A DNA stretch of 64,000 bases from Halothiobacillus neapolitanus c2 (GCF_000024765.1 NC_013422.1:62001-126000), one strand, 5' to 3'; numbered from the stretch's first letter, positions 25,553 to 32,567 are shown. Notes: a model not told the origin generated them from the letters alone. Made by a program: numbers and translations.

Positions 25553-25843
25553 TTACAAACAACCTTCTGCAAGTATAAGTTTGCTAGTTGTTGACTTATG
25601 ACGGATGTCAAATAGCGCTTGTGCATCTGGATCATTAAGAAAGCCCTTTGCTCCTTCCTTTGTAGGAAATTCGATAACAACAACTCTTTCAGGTTTCCAA
25701 TCGCCCTCCATCACTTCAGGCTCGACACCTTGTATGACATATCTGCCATCATGTTTTTGAATGAATGCTGGTATTTTTTCTATATATCCTTTAAAGCTTT
25801 CAAAGTCATTGATCGATATGTCCAAGATTAGATAAGCATTCAT
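25553..25843 (-). CDS. DUF1330 family protein (cassette)
   Basis: A 96-residue ferredoxin-like dimeric alpha/beta protein of the DUF1330 family: AYLILDISINDFESFKGYI, the IQKHDGRYVIQG turn and ERVVVIEFPTKEGAKGFLND. Its start overlaps the stop of the VOC gene by 4 bases (ATGA), so both form a two-gene cassette. DUF1330 proteins are stress- or catabolism-associated; the reaction is unknown. Confidence 0.85.
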   Translation of the reverse strand: MNAYLILDISINDFESFKGYIEKIPAFIQKHDGRYVIQGVEPEVMEGDWKPERVVVIEFPTKEGAKGFLNDPDAQALFDIRHKSTTSKLILAEGCL

Positions 25844-26214
25844 TTATTTTCCTCTGCGTGACAAACAGCCTCGATATTGTGGCCATCTGGATCAATGACA
25901 AAAGCACCATAATAATTTGGGTGGTAGATTTCTCTCACCCCTGGTTTTCCGTTGTCTTTTGCGCCTGCCAAAATTGCTGCCTCATAGAATTTATTGACTT
26001 CTTCTCTGCTGACCGCAGAGAACGCAATATGCATCGGGTTTTGTATTTTTTCGTGGACACCAAACCAAAATTCAGGCTTCCCATCCTTACCAAAACCCGC
26101 CCAGCCTTGTACTTCTGCTACGAGGCCAATACCTAATGGCGCCAATGCCTTAGAATAAAATTTCTTACTCTTATCATAATCTGATATAGCCATCCCAATA
26201 TGATCAATAATCAT
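25840..26214 (-). CDS. VOC-family (glyoxalase-like) protein (cassette)
   Basis: A 124-residue vicinal-oxygen-chelate protein: MIIDHIGMAISDYDKSKKFY begins the first beta-alpha-beta module, MHIAFSAVSREEVNKFYEAA the second, and DPDGHNIEAVCH supplies the C-terminal metal-binding Glu. His 5, His 62 and Glu near 115 are the expected ligands. AAGGAG upstream fixes ATG 26214. Substrate unknown; the family includes glyoxalase I, extradiol dioxygenases and fosfomycin/bleomycin resistance proteins. Confidence 0.85.
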   Translation of the reverse strand: MIIDHIGMAISDYDKSKKFYSKALAPLGIGLVAEVQGWAGFGKDGKPEFWFGVHEKIQNPMHIAFSAVSREEVNKFYEAAILAGAKDNGKPGVREIYHPNYYGAFVIDPDGHNIEAVCHAEENK

Positions 26215-26229
26215 ATTTTCTCCTTCGAT

Positions 26230-26326
26230 GCATAACGGTAAAGCTAACCCGCCGCCGGAGCGCACGGCGCGGAGGGAACCCGCCCGCGCAGCGGGTTGGG
26301 CGGTCGGGTTGAGCGTGATGTTAGGC
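26230..26326 (-). repeat. attC 20 (96-bp type, one extra base)
   Basis: GCATAAC to GTTAGGC, 97 bp; one inserted T in GCGGGTTGGGCGG shifts the R reading frame so it runs in frame into the VOC gene. Confidence 0.9.
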
Positions 26327-26502
26327 GCGAAATCCAAGAAAGACTGCGAACGCATGATGTACGGAACCTCCCTGTAAGCCACGCCTTTGTTTGCAACTAT
26401 GAACCAAACCCCGACGATGTGCGAGCCGGAATTTGAAGGGTGAGTTTGTCGCCAGAATTGGCTGCCAAACCACTGACAGAAAACATCCTGAATCACCGAA
26501 GT
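26327..26502 (-). repeat. repeated cassette R, copy 7
   Basis: Intact body. Because of the extra base in attC 20 its leader frame is fused in frame with the VOC gene (open from 26496 to 25840). Confidence 0.88.
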
Positions 26503-26590
26503 GCCTAACGCCTGCCTTCAGCCGCCCACTTGGAGCGAATGACCGAAGGGAAGTAGCGGAAAGTGGGTCGGCTGCAAGGCATTGTTAGGT
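26503..26590 (-). repeat. attC 21
   Basis: 88 bp, GCCTAAC to GTTAGGT, arms GCAGCCGACCCACTTTCCGC-type on the minus strand. Confidence 0.86.
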
Positions 26591-27196
26591 AACAATTTCT
26601 TGGGATTTGGTTGCTTTGGCATCTTTAAGAATTTTTATGCCGCCTCTGACTACTACGGCGGATATTATTGCCCCGATAACTAAATCTGGGTATCTACTAC
26701 CGAGGAGCCAAACGAGAGCGCCAGAACAGATGACGCCAACGTTAGCAATTACGTCATTTGTGGAGAATATCCAGGATGCTCGCATGTGAACCCCGCCGTC
26801 TCGGTGCTTGGATATGAGCATTAGGCAGGCTACGTTAGCTATTAGCGCTAGAAGCCCGACAGCCATGATGAGCATGCTTTGAGGTTCGCTTCCATAGAGT
26901 GAGCGACGCACAACCTCAAAAAGGACTCCAAGACCGAGAATGATTTGGAGTACACCGCTTACACTTGCTGCTTTTGCTTGCTGAGAAATGCCTTTACCTA
27001 CGACGTAAAGTGATATTCCGTAAACGGTAGCATCCGCTAGCATGTCCAATGAATCTGCGATAAGGCCGGTTGATTGGGCGTAGAAGCCTAACGCAGCCTC
27101 AACCACGAACATTACCCCATTGATAGAAAGAAGATAGGCCAGAGTAGTTCTTTCTAGCTTCTCTGCTTGCTCTGCGCCGCAGCCGCAATCTGACAT
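26585..27196 (-). CDS. cation diffusion facilitator-like transporter, short form
   Basis: A 203-residue CDF-superfamily protein with about six membrane segments. The GLIADSLDMLADATVYG helix carries the metal-binding Asp pair and IFSTNDVIANVGV the second pair (here Asn-Asp). The start MSDCGCGAEQ adds a CGC metal-binding-like motif. The cytosolic C-terminal domain of typical CDF proteins (about 300 residues) is absent, as in some short cassette or arsenic/mercury-linked homologues. Its TAA stop comes from the attC core. Probably a metal efflux protein. Confidence 0.82.
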   Translation of the reverse strand: MSDCGCGAEQAEKLERTTLAYLLSINGVMFVVEAALGFYAQSTGLIADSLDMLADATVYGISLYVVGKGISQQAKAASVSGVLQIILGLGVLFEVVRRSLYGSEPQSMLIMAVGLLALIANVACLMLISKHRDGGVHMRASWIFSTNDVIANVGVICSGALVWLLGSRYPDLVIGAIISAVVVRGGIKILKDAKATKSQEIVT

Positions 27197-27229
27197 TGGT
27201 TTGATTCCTCTTTGAGGGTGGGACTTGTT

Positions 27230-27296
27230 ACCTAACGTTTGAATGCACCGGACTGCGCGGCTTTTTGCGCAGGTCCGGTGGAATGACGGGTTGGGC
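27230..27296 (-). repeat. attC 22
   Basis: 67 bp, ACCTAAC to GTTGGGC, inner CCGGACTGCGCGG/GCAGGTCCGG stem. Confidence 0.86.
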
Positions 27297-27302
27297 CATT
27301 CA

Positions 27303-27782
27303 TCACAGGGAGACCTTCAGTTTGCGGCCACCACTTATGGCGAAACCCTCACGCTCATAAAACGCCAAGGTTCTGTCGAACTGCGGCAGCGGCGGCGTTG
27401 TTACCTCCAACCGTTTCCAGCCACGTGCCGCGCCGAAAGACTTTGCTTGGGACACGAGACGGAGACCCAGCCCATTTGTGCGGTAATCTGGGCGAACGTA
27501 AAGCTCTGGTATGGTGCCGAAAGTGCCTTCAGCGTAGAGAGCATAGCTTTCATAAAGGGCAATAAACCCTGCCGGATTCCCACTCACGCCACGAGCGACA
27601 AATACAAAATACTTCTCACGGTTGAGGAAGTCCTGGAGTCTAGATGTCGTTTCGGCAAGGTCGAAGTTAAACGCCTGAACACCAATGGCATTCATGATTT
27701 CAGCCAGCAACTCGCCAACCATTACAGCGACCTCTTGCGCGTCGTCGGCAATCGCCCTTTCGATCGTGAAGTTCGAGCTCAT
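27303..27782 (-). CDS. GNAT-family N-acetyltransferase (cassette)
   Basis: A 159-residue GNAT. Motif A for acetyl-CoA binding is seen as LYVRPDYRTNGLGLRLVSQA, and the C-terminal FYEREGF is the usual GNAT ending. ATG 27782 (MSSNFTIERA) is preferred; the frame is open further upstream through attC 23 into R cassette copy 8. Substrate unknown; GNAT genes are among the most frequent cassette contents, including aminoglycoside acetyltransferases, which this does not specifically resemble. Confidence 0.85.
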   Translation of the reverse strand: MSSNFTIERAIADDAQEVAVMVGELLAEIMNAIGVQAFNFDLAETTSRLQDFLNREKYFVFVARGVSGNPAGFIALYESYALYAEGTFGTIPELYVRPDYRTNGLGLRLVSQAKSFGAARGWKRLEVTTPPLPQFDRTLAFYEREGFAISGGRKLKVSL

Positions 27783-27790
27783 ATCATGGG

Positions 27791-27886
27791 GCCCAACGTT
27801 AAAGCTAACCCGCCGCCGGAGCGCACGGCGCGGAGGGAACCCGCCCGCGCAGCGGGTGGGCGGTCTGGTTGAGCGTGATGTTAGGC
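27791..27886 (-). repeat. attC 23 (96-bp type)
   Basis: GCCCAAC to GTTAGGC; attC of R cassette copy 8. Confidence 0.9.
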
Positions 27887-28062
27887 GCGGAATAAAAGAA
27901 AGACTGCGAACGCATGATGTACGGAACCTCCCTGTAAGCCACGCCTTTATTTGCAACTATGCACCAAACCCCGATGAGGCGCGAGCCGGAATTTGAATGG
28001 TGAGTTTGTAGCCAGAATTGGCTGCCAAACCACTGACAGAAAACACCCTGAATCACCGAAGC
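27887..28062 (-). repeat. repeated cassette R, copy 8
   Basis: Intact 83-codon frame (28056 to 27805), with a few changes such as AATAAAAG in place of AATACAAG on the + strand. Confidence 0.9.
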
Positions 28063-28143
28063 GCCTAACGTTTAAGGTAAGGGGCTGGCTGGAAGCGGGC
28101 GAAGCCCGCTGTAAGCCAGTCCCGCTTGACCGCAATGTTAGAG
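28063..28143 (-). repeat. attC 24
   Basis: 81 bp, GCCTAAC to GTTAGAG, inner GAAGCGGGCGAAGCCCGCT palindrome. Confidence 0.87.
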
Positions 28144-28461
28144 CACTTTGTTTACCGCAAGCCGGAAGAACAAACCTGCATAAGAAATAGGCCACAGAAG
28201 AAAGGAACTAAGCTTGGCGCTGGAAACGTTTTCGATAGTGTTGTACATCGGGTGCCACTCGATGAGCCCGCGTAGAACTATGCGGTTGAGCAGGAAACCA
28301 AAAACCAAGTAGGCGAAGAAAGCGATGACGCCGGGAAACCATGTGGTTGAGAAGGATAAGTTGACCAAGATGATAAACACTGCAAGAAATGCGGCATAGA
28401 TGCCAATACTCTTGCGAAGAGACATGGATGAGCCTTGGGCTTGGATTTCGTTGTCTGACAT
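28138..28461 (-). CDS. cassette membrane protein, 107 aa
   Basis: Three or so membrane segments (residues about 18-38, 42-62 and 84-103) after a polar start MSDNEIQAQGSSMSLRKS. The stop TAA is in the attC core. R cassette copy 9 is directly upstream. No family recognised. Confidence 0.63.
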   Translation of the reverse strand: MSDNEIQAQGSSMSLRKSIGIYAAFLAVFIILVNLSFSTTWFPGVIAFFAYLVFGFLLNRIVLRGLIEWHPMYNTIENVSSAKLSSFLLWPISYAGLFFRLAVNKVL

Positions 28462-28494
28462 TTTTTACTCCCTTTCTGAAGCGTGGTTGAAAAG

Positions 28495-28590
28495 CTCTAA
28501 CGTTAAAGCTAACCCGCCGCCGGAGCGCGACGCGCGGAGGGAACCCGCCCGCGCAGCGGGTGGGCGGTCGGGTTGAGCGTGATGTTAGGC
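28495..28590 (-). repeat. attC 25 (96-bp type)
   Basis: CTCTAAC to GTTAGGC; attC of R cassette copy 9. Confidence 0.9.
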
Positions 28591-28766
28591 GCGAAATACA
28601 AGAAAGACTGCGAACGCATGATGTACGGAACTTCCCTGTAAGCCACGCCTTTATTCGCAATAATGCACCAAACCCCGACGATGCGCGAGCCGGAATTTGA
28701 AGGGTGAGTTCGTAGCCAGAATTGGCTGCCGAACCACTGACAGAAAACACCCTGAATCACCGGAAT
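28591..28766 (-). repeat. repeated cassette R, copy 9
   Basis: The copy nearest the integrase. The Shine-Dalgarno-like GGGAGG is GGGAAG here; both frames otherwise intact. Confidence 0.88.
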
Positions 28767-28859
28767 GCCTAACGACCAAGCTCACCGGCAGCCAAAAGCT
28801 GCATAGCGAGGAACGAGCGGCGCGGCTTTTGGCTGTCCGAGTGCAGCGCCTTGTTATGC
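28767..28859 (-). repeat. attC 26
   Basis: 93 bp, GCCTAAC to GTTATGC, arms GCAGCCAAAAGC/GCTTTTGGCTGTCC. Confidence 0.86.
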
Positions 28860-28866
28860 GTTTTTG

Positions 28867-29082
28867 TTACGACGAACAACAAGAGCCTGTGCCTTGCTGA
28901 ATGGGTGGGCACGGAACAGAACCGTAAGAACAGAAAACACAACAATCACCTTTCTTTGGCTTGAGCAATACACCACAACCCTTGCACTCATAAAACCATT
29001 GGCAAGAATCTGTGGGCATTGTTTCCGTTTCTTTATGACCGCACTCTGGACAAGTAAGGGTTGATGCTAAAATGATTTCCAT
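28867..29082 (-). CDS. GDCCVxC-domain cysteine-rich protein
   Basis: A 71-residue protein with CPECGHKE near residue 11, CKGCG near 33 and the family signature GDCCVFC near 45-51, ending in GSCCSS. Small GDCCVxC proteins occur next to mercury or other thiophilic metal transport genes. It begins 2 bases after merC in the same cassette and probably takes part in metal handling; the exact role is not established. Confidence 0.82.
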   Translation of the reverse strand: MEIILASTLTCPECGHKETETMPTDSCQWFYECKGCGVLLKPKKGDCCVFCSYGSVPCPPIQQGTGSCCSS

Positions 29083-29084
29083 AA

Positions 29085-29495
29085 CTAACCCTCGCTGCTA
29101 CTAATGGGAATGGCGCACTTCTTGTTGGGCGGCGACACTATATCCCAAACGCCGACGGCAAACATAAGTGCCAATGCAAAATAAAACATATAGGTGCTCC
29201 AACTATCTGTCCAGAAGAGATAAAGCGTAGCAAGCACCATTGCTGGCCCAGCAACCCCAAGAATGCCTCTGATATGTTGTCTATGCGACCACCAGGAAAT
29301 TGCCACTGATACCAATGCGATAACTGCAAATATTGGCAAGAGTGTATTGATGAATAGACCTTCAAATTTGGCTAGAAACCCCAGACCAATTGTTGCACCA
29401 AGGGAACCAAGAACTGGAAAGCAAGATGCACACCCCATTGCCGAGACAATGGCTCCGAGTGAGCCGAGTTTTTCTGATATTGCTGTGAGTCTCAT
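29085..29495 (-). CDS. merC: MerC-like mercuric ion transporter (cassette)
   Basis: A 136-residue inner-membrane protein with four predicted segments. The first carries the vicinal-type cysteine pair in MGCASCFPVLGSLGATIGLG, typical of MerC, which imports Hg(II) for reduction or uses related metals. A second cysteine region KKCAIP is near the C-terminus. No merA reductase or merR regulator is in the window, so it works alone or with genes elsewhere. Confidence 0.85.
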   Translation of the reverse strand: MRLTAISEKLGSLGAIVSAMGCASCFPVLGSLGATIGLGFLAKFEGLFINTLLPIFAVIALVSVAISWWSHRQHIRGILGVAGPAMVLATLYLFWTDSWSTYMFYFALALMFAVGVWDIVSPPNKKCAIPISSSEG

Positions 29496-29511
29496 GTGCT
29501 GTCTCTTTTAC

Positions 29512-29571
29512 GCATAACGTTTGAATTAAGGGGCGCGCTTTAGCGCGTCGCCCTTGAATGATTTGTTAGGG
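29512..29571 (-). repeat. attC 27
   Basis: 60 bp, GCATAAC to GTTAGGG, inner GGGCGCGCTTTAGCGCGTCG. Confidence 0.87.
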
Positions 29572-29896
29572 CGAAACTACCCAAGGATAAGAAGAACGCC
29601 AAGAGCGGCAAAGAAAAGACACCCCAAACATACGCGTCACCAAAGGATGCCCAGCTCCGCGCCATACCTAAGATGCCGGTGCTCACAACCAAGATGCCAA
29701 TGATGGCGAAAATTAACAAGATGACAAAACAGCAAAACGCAACAGCAAGCGACTTGGAAAATACATTCCAAGCTTTTACTCTCACCTTGGCGAAGCACAA
29801 GTAGCCACCCAAGCCTGCGACGACCAGGGCAGCAATAAAACCAGGCGCGCGGATTGGTGGGGACTCTAGCCACAAGCCATACAAGAGGTTCAACAT
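29540..29896 (-). CDS. cassette membrane protein, 118 aa
   Basis: Three membrane segments (about residues 18-36, 48-72 and 90-110), with the start MLNLLYGLWLESPP. The frame continues about 30 bases into attC 27 and ends there, so the last residues (HSRATR) are attC-encoded. Not a family I can name. Confidence 0.62.
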   Translation of the reverse strand: MLNLLYGLWLESPPIRAPGFIAALVVAGLGGYLCFAKVRVKAWNVFSKSLAVAFCCFVILLIFAIIGILVVSTGILGMARSWASFGDAYVWGVFSLPLLAFFLSLGSFALTNHSRATR

Positions 29897-29903
29897 CGAG
29901 AAG

Positions 29904-29964
29904 CCCTAACGCTCAGCCTAAGGTGCGCGGCTTTGCCGCGTCACTCTTGAGGCTGTTGTTAGAC
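29904..29964 (-). repeat. attC 28
   Basis: 61 bp, CCCTAAC to GTTAGAC, inner GTGCGCGGCTTTGCCGCGTCAC. Confidence 0.87.
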
Positions 29965-30266
29965 GGCTGTAAGGCTACCAAGATCTCTGCAGCGAATTTG
30001 AGACTATGTGAGCGGCTCAGCTCGTTGCTTGAACCTAAACCCATAGTGTCAGAACCAAGATGCTCTAGATGAGCTGCCAACGCCTTGACAGTACAACCGC
30101 TCTTCGCCATCGAAACGATGTGAGGAGCGTAACTGTCGTACTCATCAGCTGGAGCCACGATGCCAGGTTCGACGCCAATCGGATCCCACCGACGCAGGAT
30201 CTCTTCGACGAGGCGGATATCCGCCATCGCTGCGTCTTTGAGTGTCTTTTGATCAGCTGCTGACAT
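29913..30266 (-). CDS. DUF1871-like protein (cassette)
   Basis: A 117-residue helical protein. IRLVEEILRRWDPIGVEPG followed by APADEYDSYAPHIVSM and AAHLEHLGSDTMGL resembles DUF1871 proteins, a family of unknown function. The C-terminal stretch (NNSLKSDAAKPRTLG) is encoded by attC 28, in which the frame stops. Confidence 0.7.
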   Translation of the reverse strand: MSAADQKTLKDAAMADIRLVEEILRRWDPIGVEPGIVAPADEYDSYAPHIVSMAKSGCTVKALAAHLEHLGSDTMGLGSSNELSRSHSLKFAAEILVALQPSNNSLKSDAAKPRTLG

Positions 30267-30275
30267 GGTTATGCC

Positions 30276-30357
30276 GTCTAATGCCGCAAATCACCGGAGG
30301 CAAAAAGCAGAGCGCAGCGGCGCTTTTTGCCGTCCGAGTGGATTTGCCTTGTTAGGC
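30276..30357 (-). repeat. attC 29 (attC of the first cassette)
   Basis: 82 bp, GTCTAAT to GTTAGGC. The R' side on the minus strand reads ATTAGAC, a deviation from GTTRRRY at its first position. Similar in arms to attC 19. Confidence 0.8.
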
Positions 30358-30362
30358 GATTT

Positions 30363-31529
30363 TTACCAATCCATATCACCTGCACGATCATGTACCCCTA
30401 TTAGATAGTCAACAAAACTTTCCATATCCTCTGTTGAGGCCATAGCGTTTTTGTATGTGGCGTCTGATGCATAAGTAAGAATACTTGGCAGAGTACTCTT
30501 TATATACATTACCTCCGGAAAATCGTTTGACTCCCAATAAAACCGCATAAATTCTTCAATAGCGCTTATTGCTTCCTCTTCCTGAAACTCAGTTCCGCTC
30601 TGCATTGAGAAACGAGAGCTTCCTTTCTGATGAGGCATAAGCAATGGTACTGCTCCTGCACCCGAGTGAATTTGGAAGGCTTCACCGTTTTTGCCAAAGG
30701 CTCCATGAGCCATGTAGTTTCTTATTTGCCTTTTGATTGCAACCAATTTGTCGTAGTGCGGCTTTACCGAGTTTTCCTGAACATCAAGACATGCTTTGAA
30801 TTTTGATGCCCAATCTTTGTCCGCTAAATTTGCGACATCCTCGCCCGTTAATAAATGACCTTTCAAAATTGCTGCATGAATAAACACATGCTCAGTAAAA
30901 CTGTAAAAAGCATCAATTGCTGAAAGAGCCAACCATTCTGATTCCCTTTTCAGCTCATAATATGGCATACGAACACTCCAAGAATTTTCAGAATGCTGCG
31001 TCTTAATTCTTTCGTCCTTTCTAGAGATTGCTTCTTCTAACTTTTTCTTGTGCTCACTTTCAAGGAATGAGTATCTATCGTGCAGTCTCAAGCTGTGATT
31101 CAAAACATTCAATTTTGATTGTTTTGCTGCTTCATTAGCAATCCACTCGAAATATGGCTGAGCTGCTTTAGCCGCTTTTTTTATCTTCTTTACAATCTCC
31201 TGGCATTCACCTTCCTGCTTTTCCTTATCAGCAGCAAATAAGCCCATCCCCATCTTTCTGTGCTCTAAAAGATAGGCTGTCCCGTTATAATCAATTGGTA
31301 CTGACCATGCGACTTTTTCAAACTGGCCTAGGTTCTTATAACCGAGCAAATCCACAAACAGAAAATAAACCAAGTAATATGAAGGTAAGCCTCTCCCAGC
31401 ATCTGTTCGGCTTGCAGTAAATAAGAAATCCTTCTCAGCCTTAGTACCTTTATCTACCGCTGAAACAATTGGGTCCAGGATTTTTTGAACTCGCTCCCTC
31501 AAGCTATCTATGTCATTAGGTAGATTCAT
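30363..31529 (-). CDS. HEPN-motif protein, first cassette of the array
   Basis: A 388-residue soluble protein, AT-rich gene. Residues 200-280 are a helical bundle, and R270-N-Y-M-A-H275 matches the RX4-6H motif of HEPN ribonucleases or their nucleotide-transfer relatives. A lysine-rich coiled region lies at about 100-175. HEPN proteins act in phage defence, toxin-antitoxin systems and RNA cleavage. ATG 31529 has AAGAG upstream; an in-frame start further upstream would cross the attI core. It lies closest to the cassette promoter, so it should be the best expressed cassette. The function is inferred from one motif only. Confidence 0.65.
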   Translation of the reverse strand: MNLPNDIDSLRERVQKILDPIVSAVDKGTKAEKDFLFTASRTDAGRGLPSYYLVYFLFVDLLGYKNLGQFEKVAWSVPIDYNGTAYLLEHRKMGMGLFAADKEKQEGECQEIVKKIKKAAKAAQPYFEWIANEAAKQSKLNVLNHSLRLHDRYSFLESEHKKKLEEAISRKDERIKTQHSENSWSVRMPYYELKRESEWLALSAIDAFYSFTEHVFIHAAILKGHLLTGEDVANLADKDWASKFKACLDVQENSVKPHYDKLVAIKRQIRNYMAHGAFGKNGEAFQIHSGAGAVPLLMPHQKGSSRFSMQSGTEFQEEEAISAIEEFMRFYWESNDFPEVMYIKSTLPSILTYASDATYKNAMASTEDMESFVDYLIGVHDRAGDMDW

Positions 31530-31543
31530 CGTCTCTTCTACAC

Positions 31544-31610
31544 GCCTAACGTAATTTAGACAGCATGATAATTGGCGGGCTGTACCAACCAATCAGTTTC
31601 AATTTGATGT
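31544..31610 (-). other. attI-like recombination site
   Basis: GCCTAAC at 31544-31550 (GTTAGGC on the minus strand) is the single core at the junction between the integrase-side leader and the first cassette. Sequence beyond it towards the integrase lacks attC symmetry, as expected for attI. Exact extent unknown. Confidence 0.65.
31565..31592 (-). promoter_or_regulatory. candidate cassette promoter Pc
   Basis: On the minus strand TTGGTT (31587-31592), 16-bp spacer and TATCAT (31565-31570) lie between integrase start and first cassette, the normal place for Pc. Match to consensus is moderate. Confidence 0.4.
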
Positions 31611-31674
31611 AACCGTCTATTTCCAATCTGTTTGTCTCTTGTTTTATCCATATAGGCAGCCTAAAATTTTGCGG

Positions 31675-32408
31675 ATGAATCGTCAAGAATTTAATCAACA
31701 GCCGCCGAAATTACTGGATCGGGTTCGTGCCGAGATTCGTGTGCGTCACTATAGCATTCGCACGGAAGAGGCTTATGTTGATTGGATGCGGCGGTTTATT
31801 TTGTTCCACCGGAAGCGTCATCCTGCGGATATGGGGGCTGAGGAGGTGGGGGCTTTCTTGTCGTATCTGGCGACGGAGCGTCAGGTGGCGGCGTCTACTC
31901 AGAATCAAGCCAAGTCGACTTTGTTATTCCTTTGAGCACCTCGAAATAACCGTGATTCGTCGTTCCCGCGAATGCGGGAACCCAGAAAAATCAAGAGCGC
32001 TGGATTACCGCCTACGCAGGAATGACGAGTTTTTCGAGCTTCCCCTTTATCAAATGTGTTGGCTGTTGAGTTGCCGTGGCTGGATGAGGTGATTGCAGCG
32101 AAACCATCCAAGCGCTTGCCGGTTGTGCTGACACCGACTGAGGTGCGGCAATTGCTCGATGGTACTTCGTGCACGATGAATCTGATTGTGAGCTTGTTGT
32201 ATGGCACGGGGCTGCGCTTGCGGGTGAAAGATGTGGCGTTTACCCGTCGGGAAATCATTATTCGTGAGGGTAAGGTTAATAAAGATCGGGTTACGACATC
32301 CGCACGGTTCAGGAACTGCTCGGCCATAAGGATGTGGCGACGACGATGATTTACACCCATGTGTTGAATAAGGGCGGGTGCGAGGTGGTGAGCCCGCTGG
32401 ATTTCTAA
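31675..32408 (+). pseudogene. intI: integron integrase pseudogene
   Basis: A tyrosine recombinase of the IntI type. The N-terminal part (MNRQEFNQQPPKLLDRVRAE onward, with RHYSIRTEEAYVDWMRRF) is intact to 31933. A 110-bp MITE-like element then interrupts it; after 32045 the frame resumes in VLAVELPWLDEV with one base shifted. Two further losses follow: about six codons near GTGLRLRVKDV and a larger central deletion that joins [11 protein letters not shown] to the C-terminal [22 protein letters not shown]. The deleted part includes most of the catalytic core with the IntI-specific region, so the enzyme cannot be functional. Confidence 0.93.
31934..32044 (+). mobile_element. 110-bp MITE-like element, copy B, inside intI
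   Basis: From GAGCACCTCGAAATAACC to the inverted end GAGCTTCCC. Sequence CCTTT is present on both sides and may be the target duplication. It introduces a stop four codons after STLLFL-region entry and kills the integrase frame. Confidence 0.85.
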
Positions 32409-32436
32409 CCAAGTGCTCTATTATTGAAGGCTTATT

Positions 32437-32546
32437 GGGCACCTCGAAATACCCGTGATTCGTCGTTCCCGCGAAAGCGGGAACCCAGATAAATGAAGGC
32501 GCTGGATTCCCGCCTACGCGGGAATGACAGGTTTTTCGAGATTCCC
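32437..32546 (+). mobile_element. 110-bp MITE-like element, copy C
   Basis: GGGCACCTCGAAATACCC to TTTTTCGAGATTCCC, the best preserved copy, with palindromes GTTCCCGCGAAAGCGGGAAC and ATTCCCGCCTACGCGGGAAT. It lies between the dead integrase and the methyltransferase gene. Confidence 0.85.
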
Positions 32547-32567
32547 TATTTTGTTTGAGGTGAGCCG

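Larger units (their letters stand above)
18530..32408 (-). mobile_element. chromosomal integron with about 29 attC sites and dead integrase
   Basis: The integrase gene lies at the right end on the + strand; attI and a candidate cassette promoter come next, then cassettes read leftward. Each cassette is a gene followed on the minus strand by an attC (RYYYAAC..GTTRRRY). About 29 attC sites can be traced, of several lengths (57-97 bp); ten full copies plus one partial share one 96-bp type. Cassette genes are mostly small, unknown or membrane proteins. Base composition of several cassettes (for example 30363-31529 and 22404-22736) is more AT-rich than the flanking chromosome. Confidence 0.93.

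Noticed and set aside
19739-28766. CRISPR array
   Set aside because: The regular repeats are attC sites and a whole repeated cassette (96 and 272 bp), with gene-sized spacers, not 25-40 bp repeats with short unique spacers; no cas genes.
31581-31598. LexA box in the integrase promoter
   Set aside because: CTGTACCAACCAATCAG has one good half (CTGT) but the second half lacks ACAG at the right spacing.
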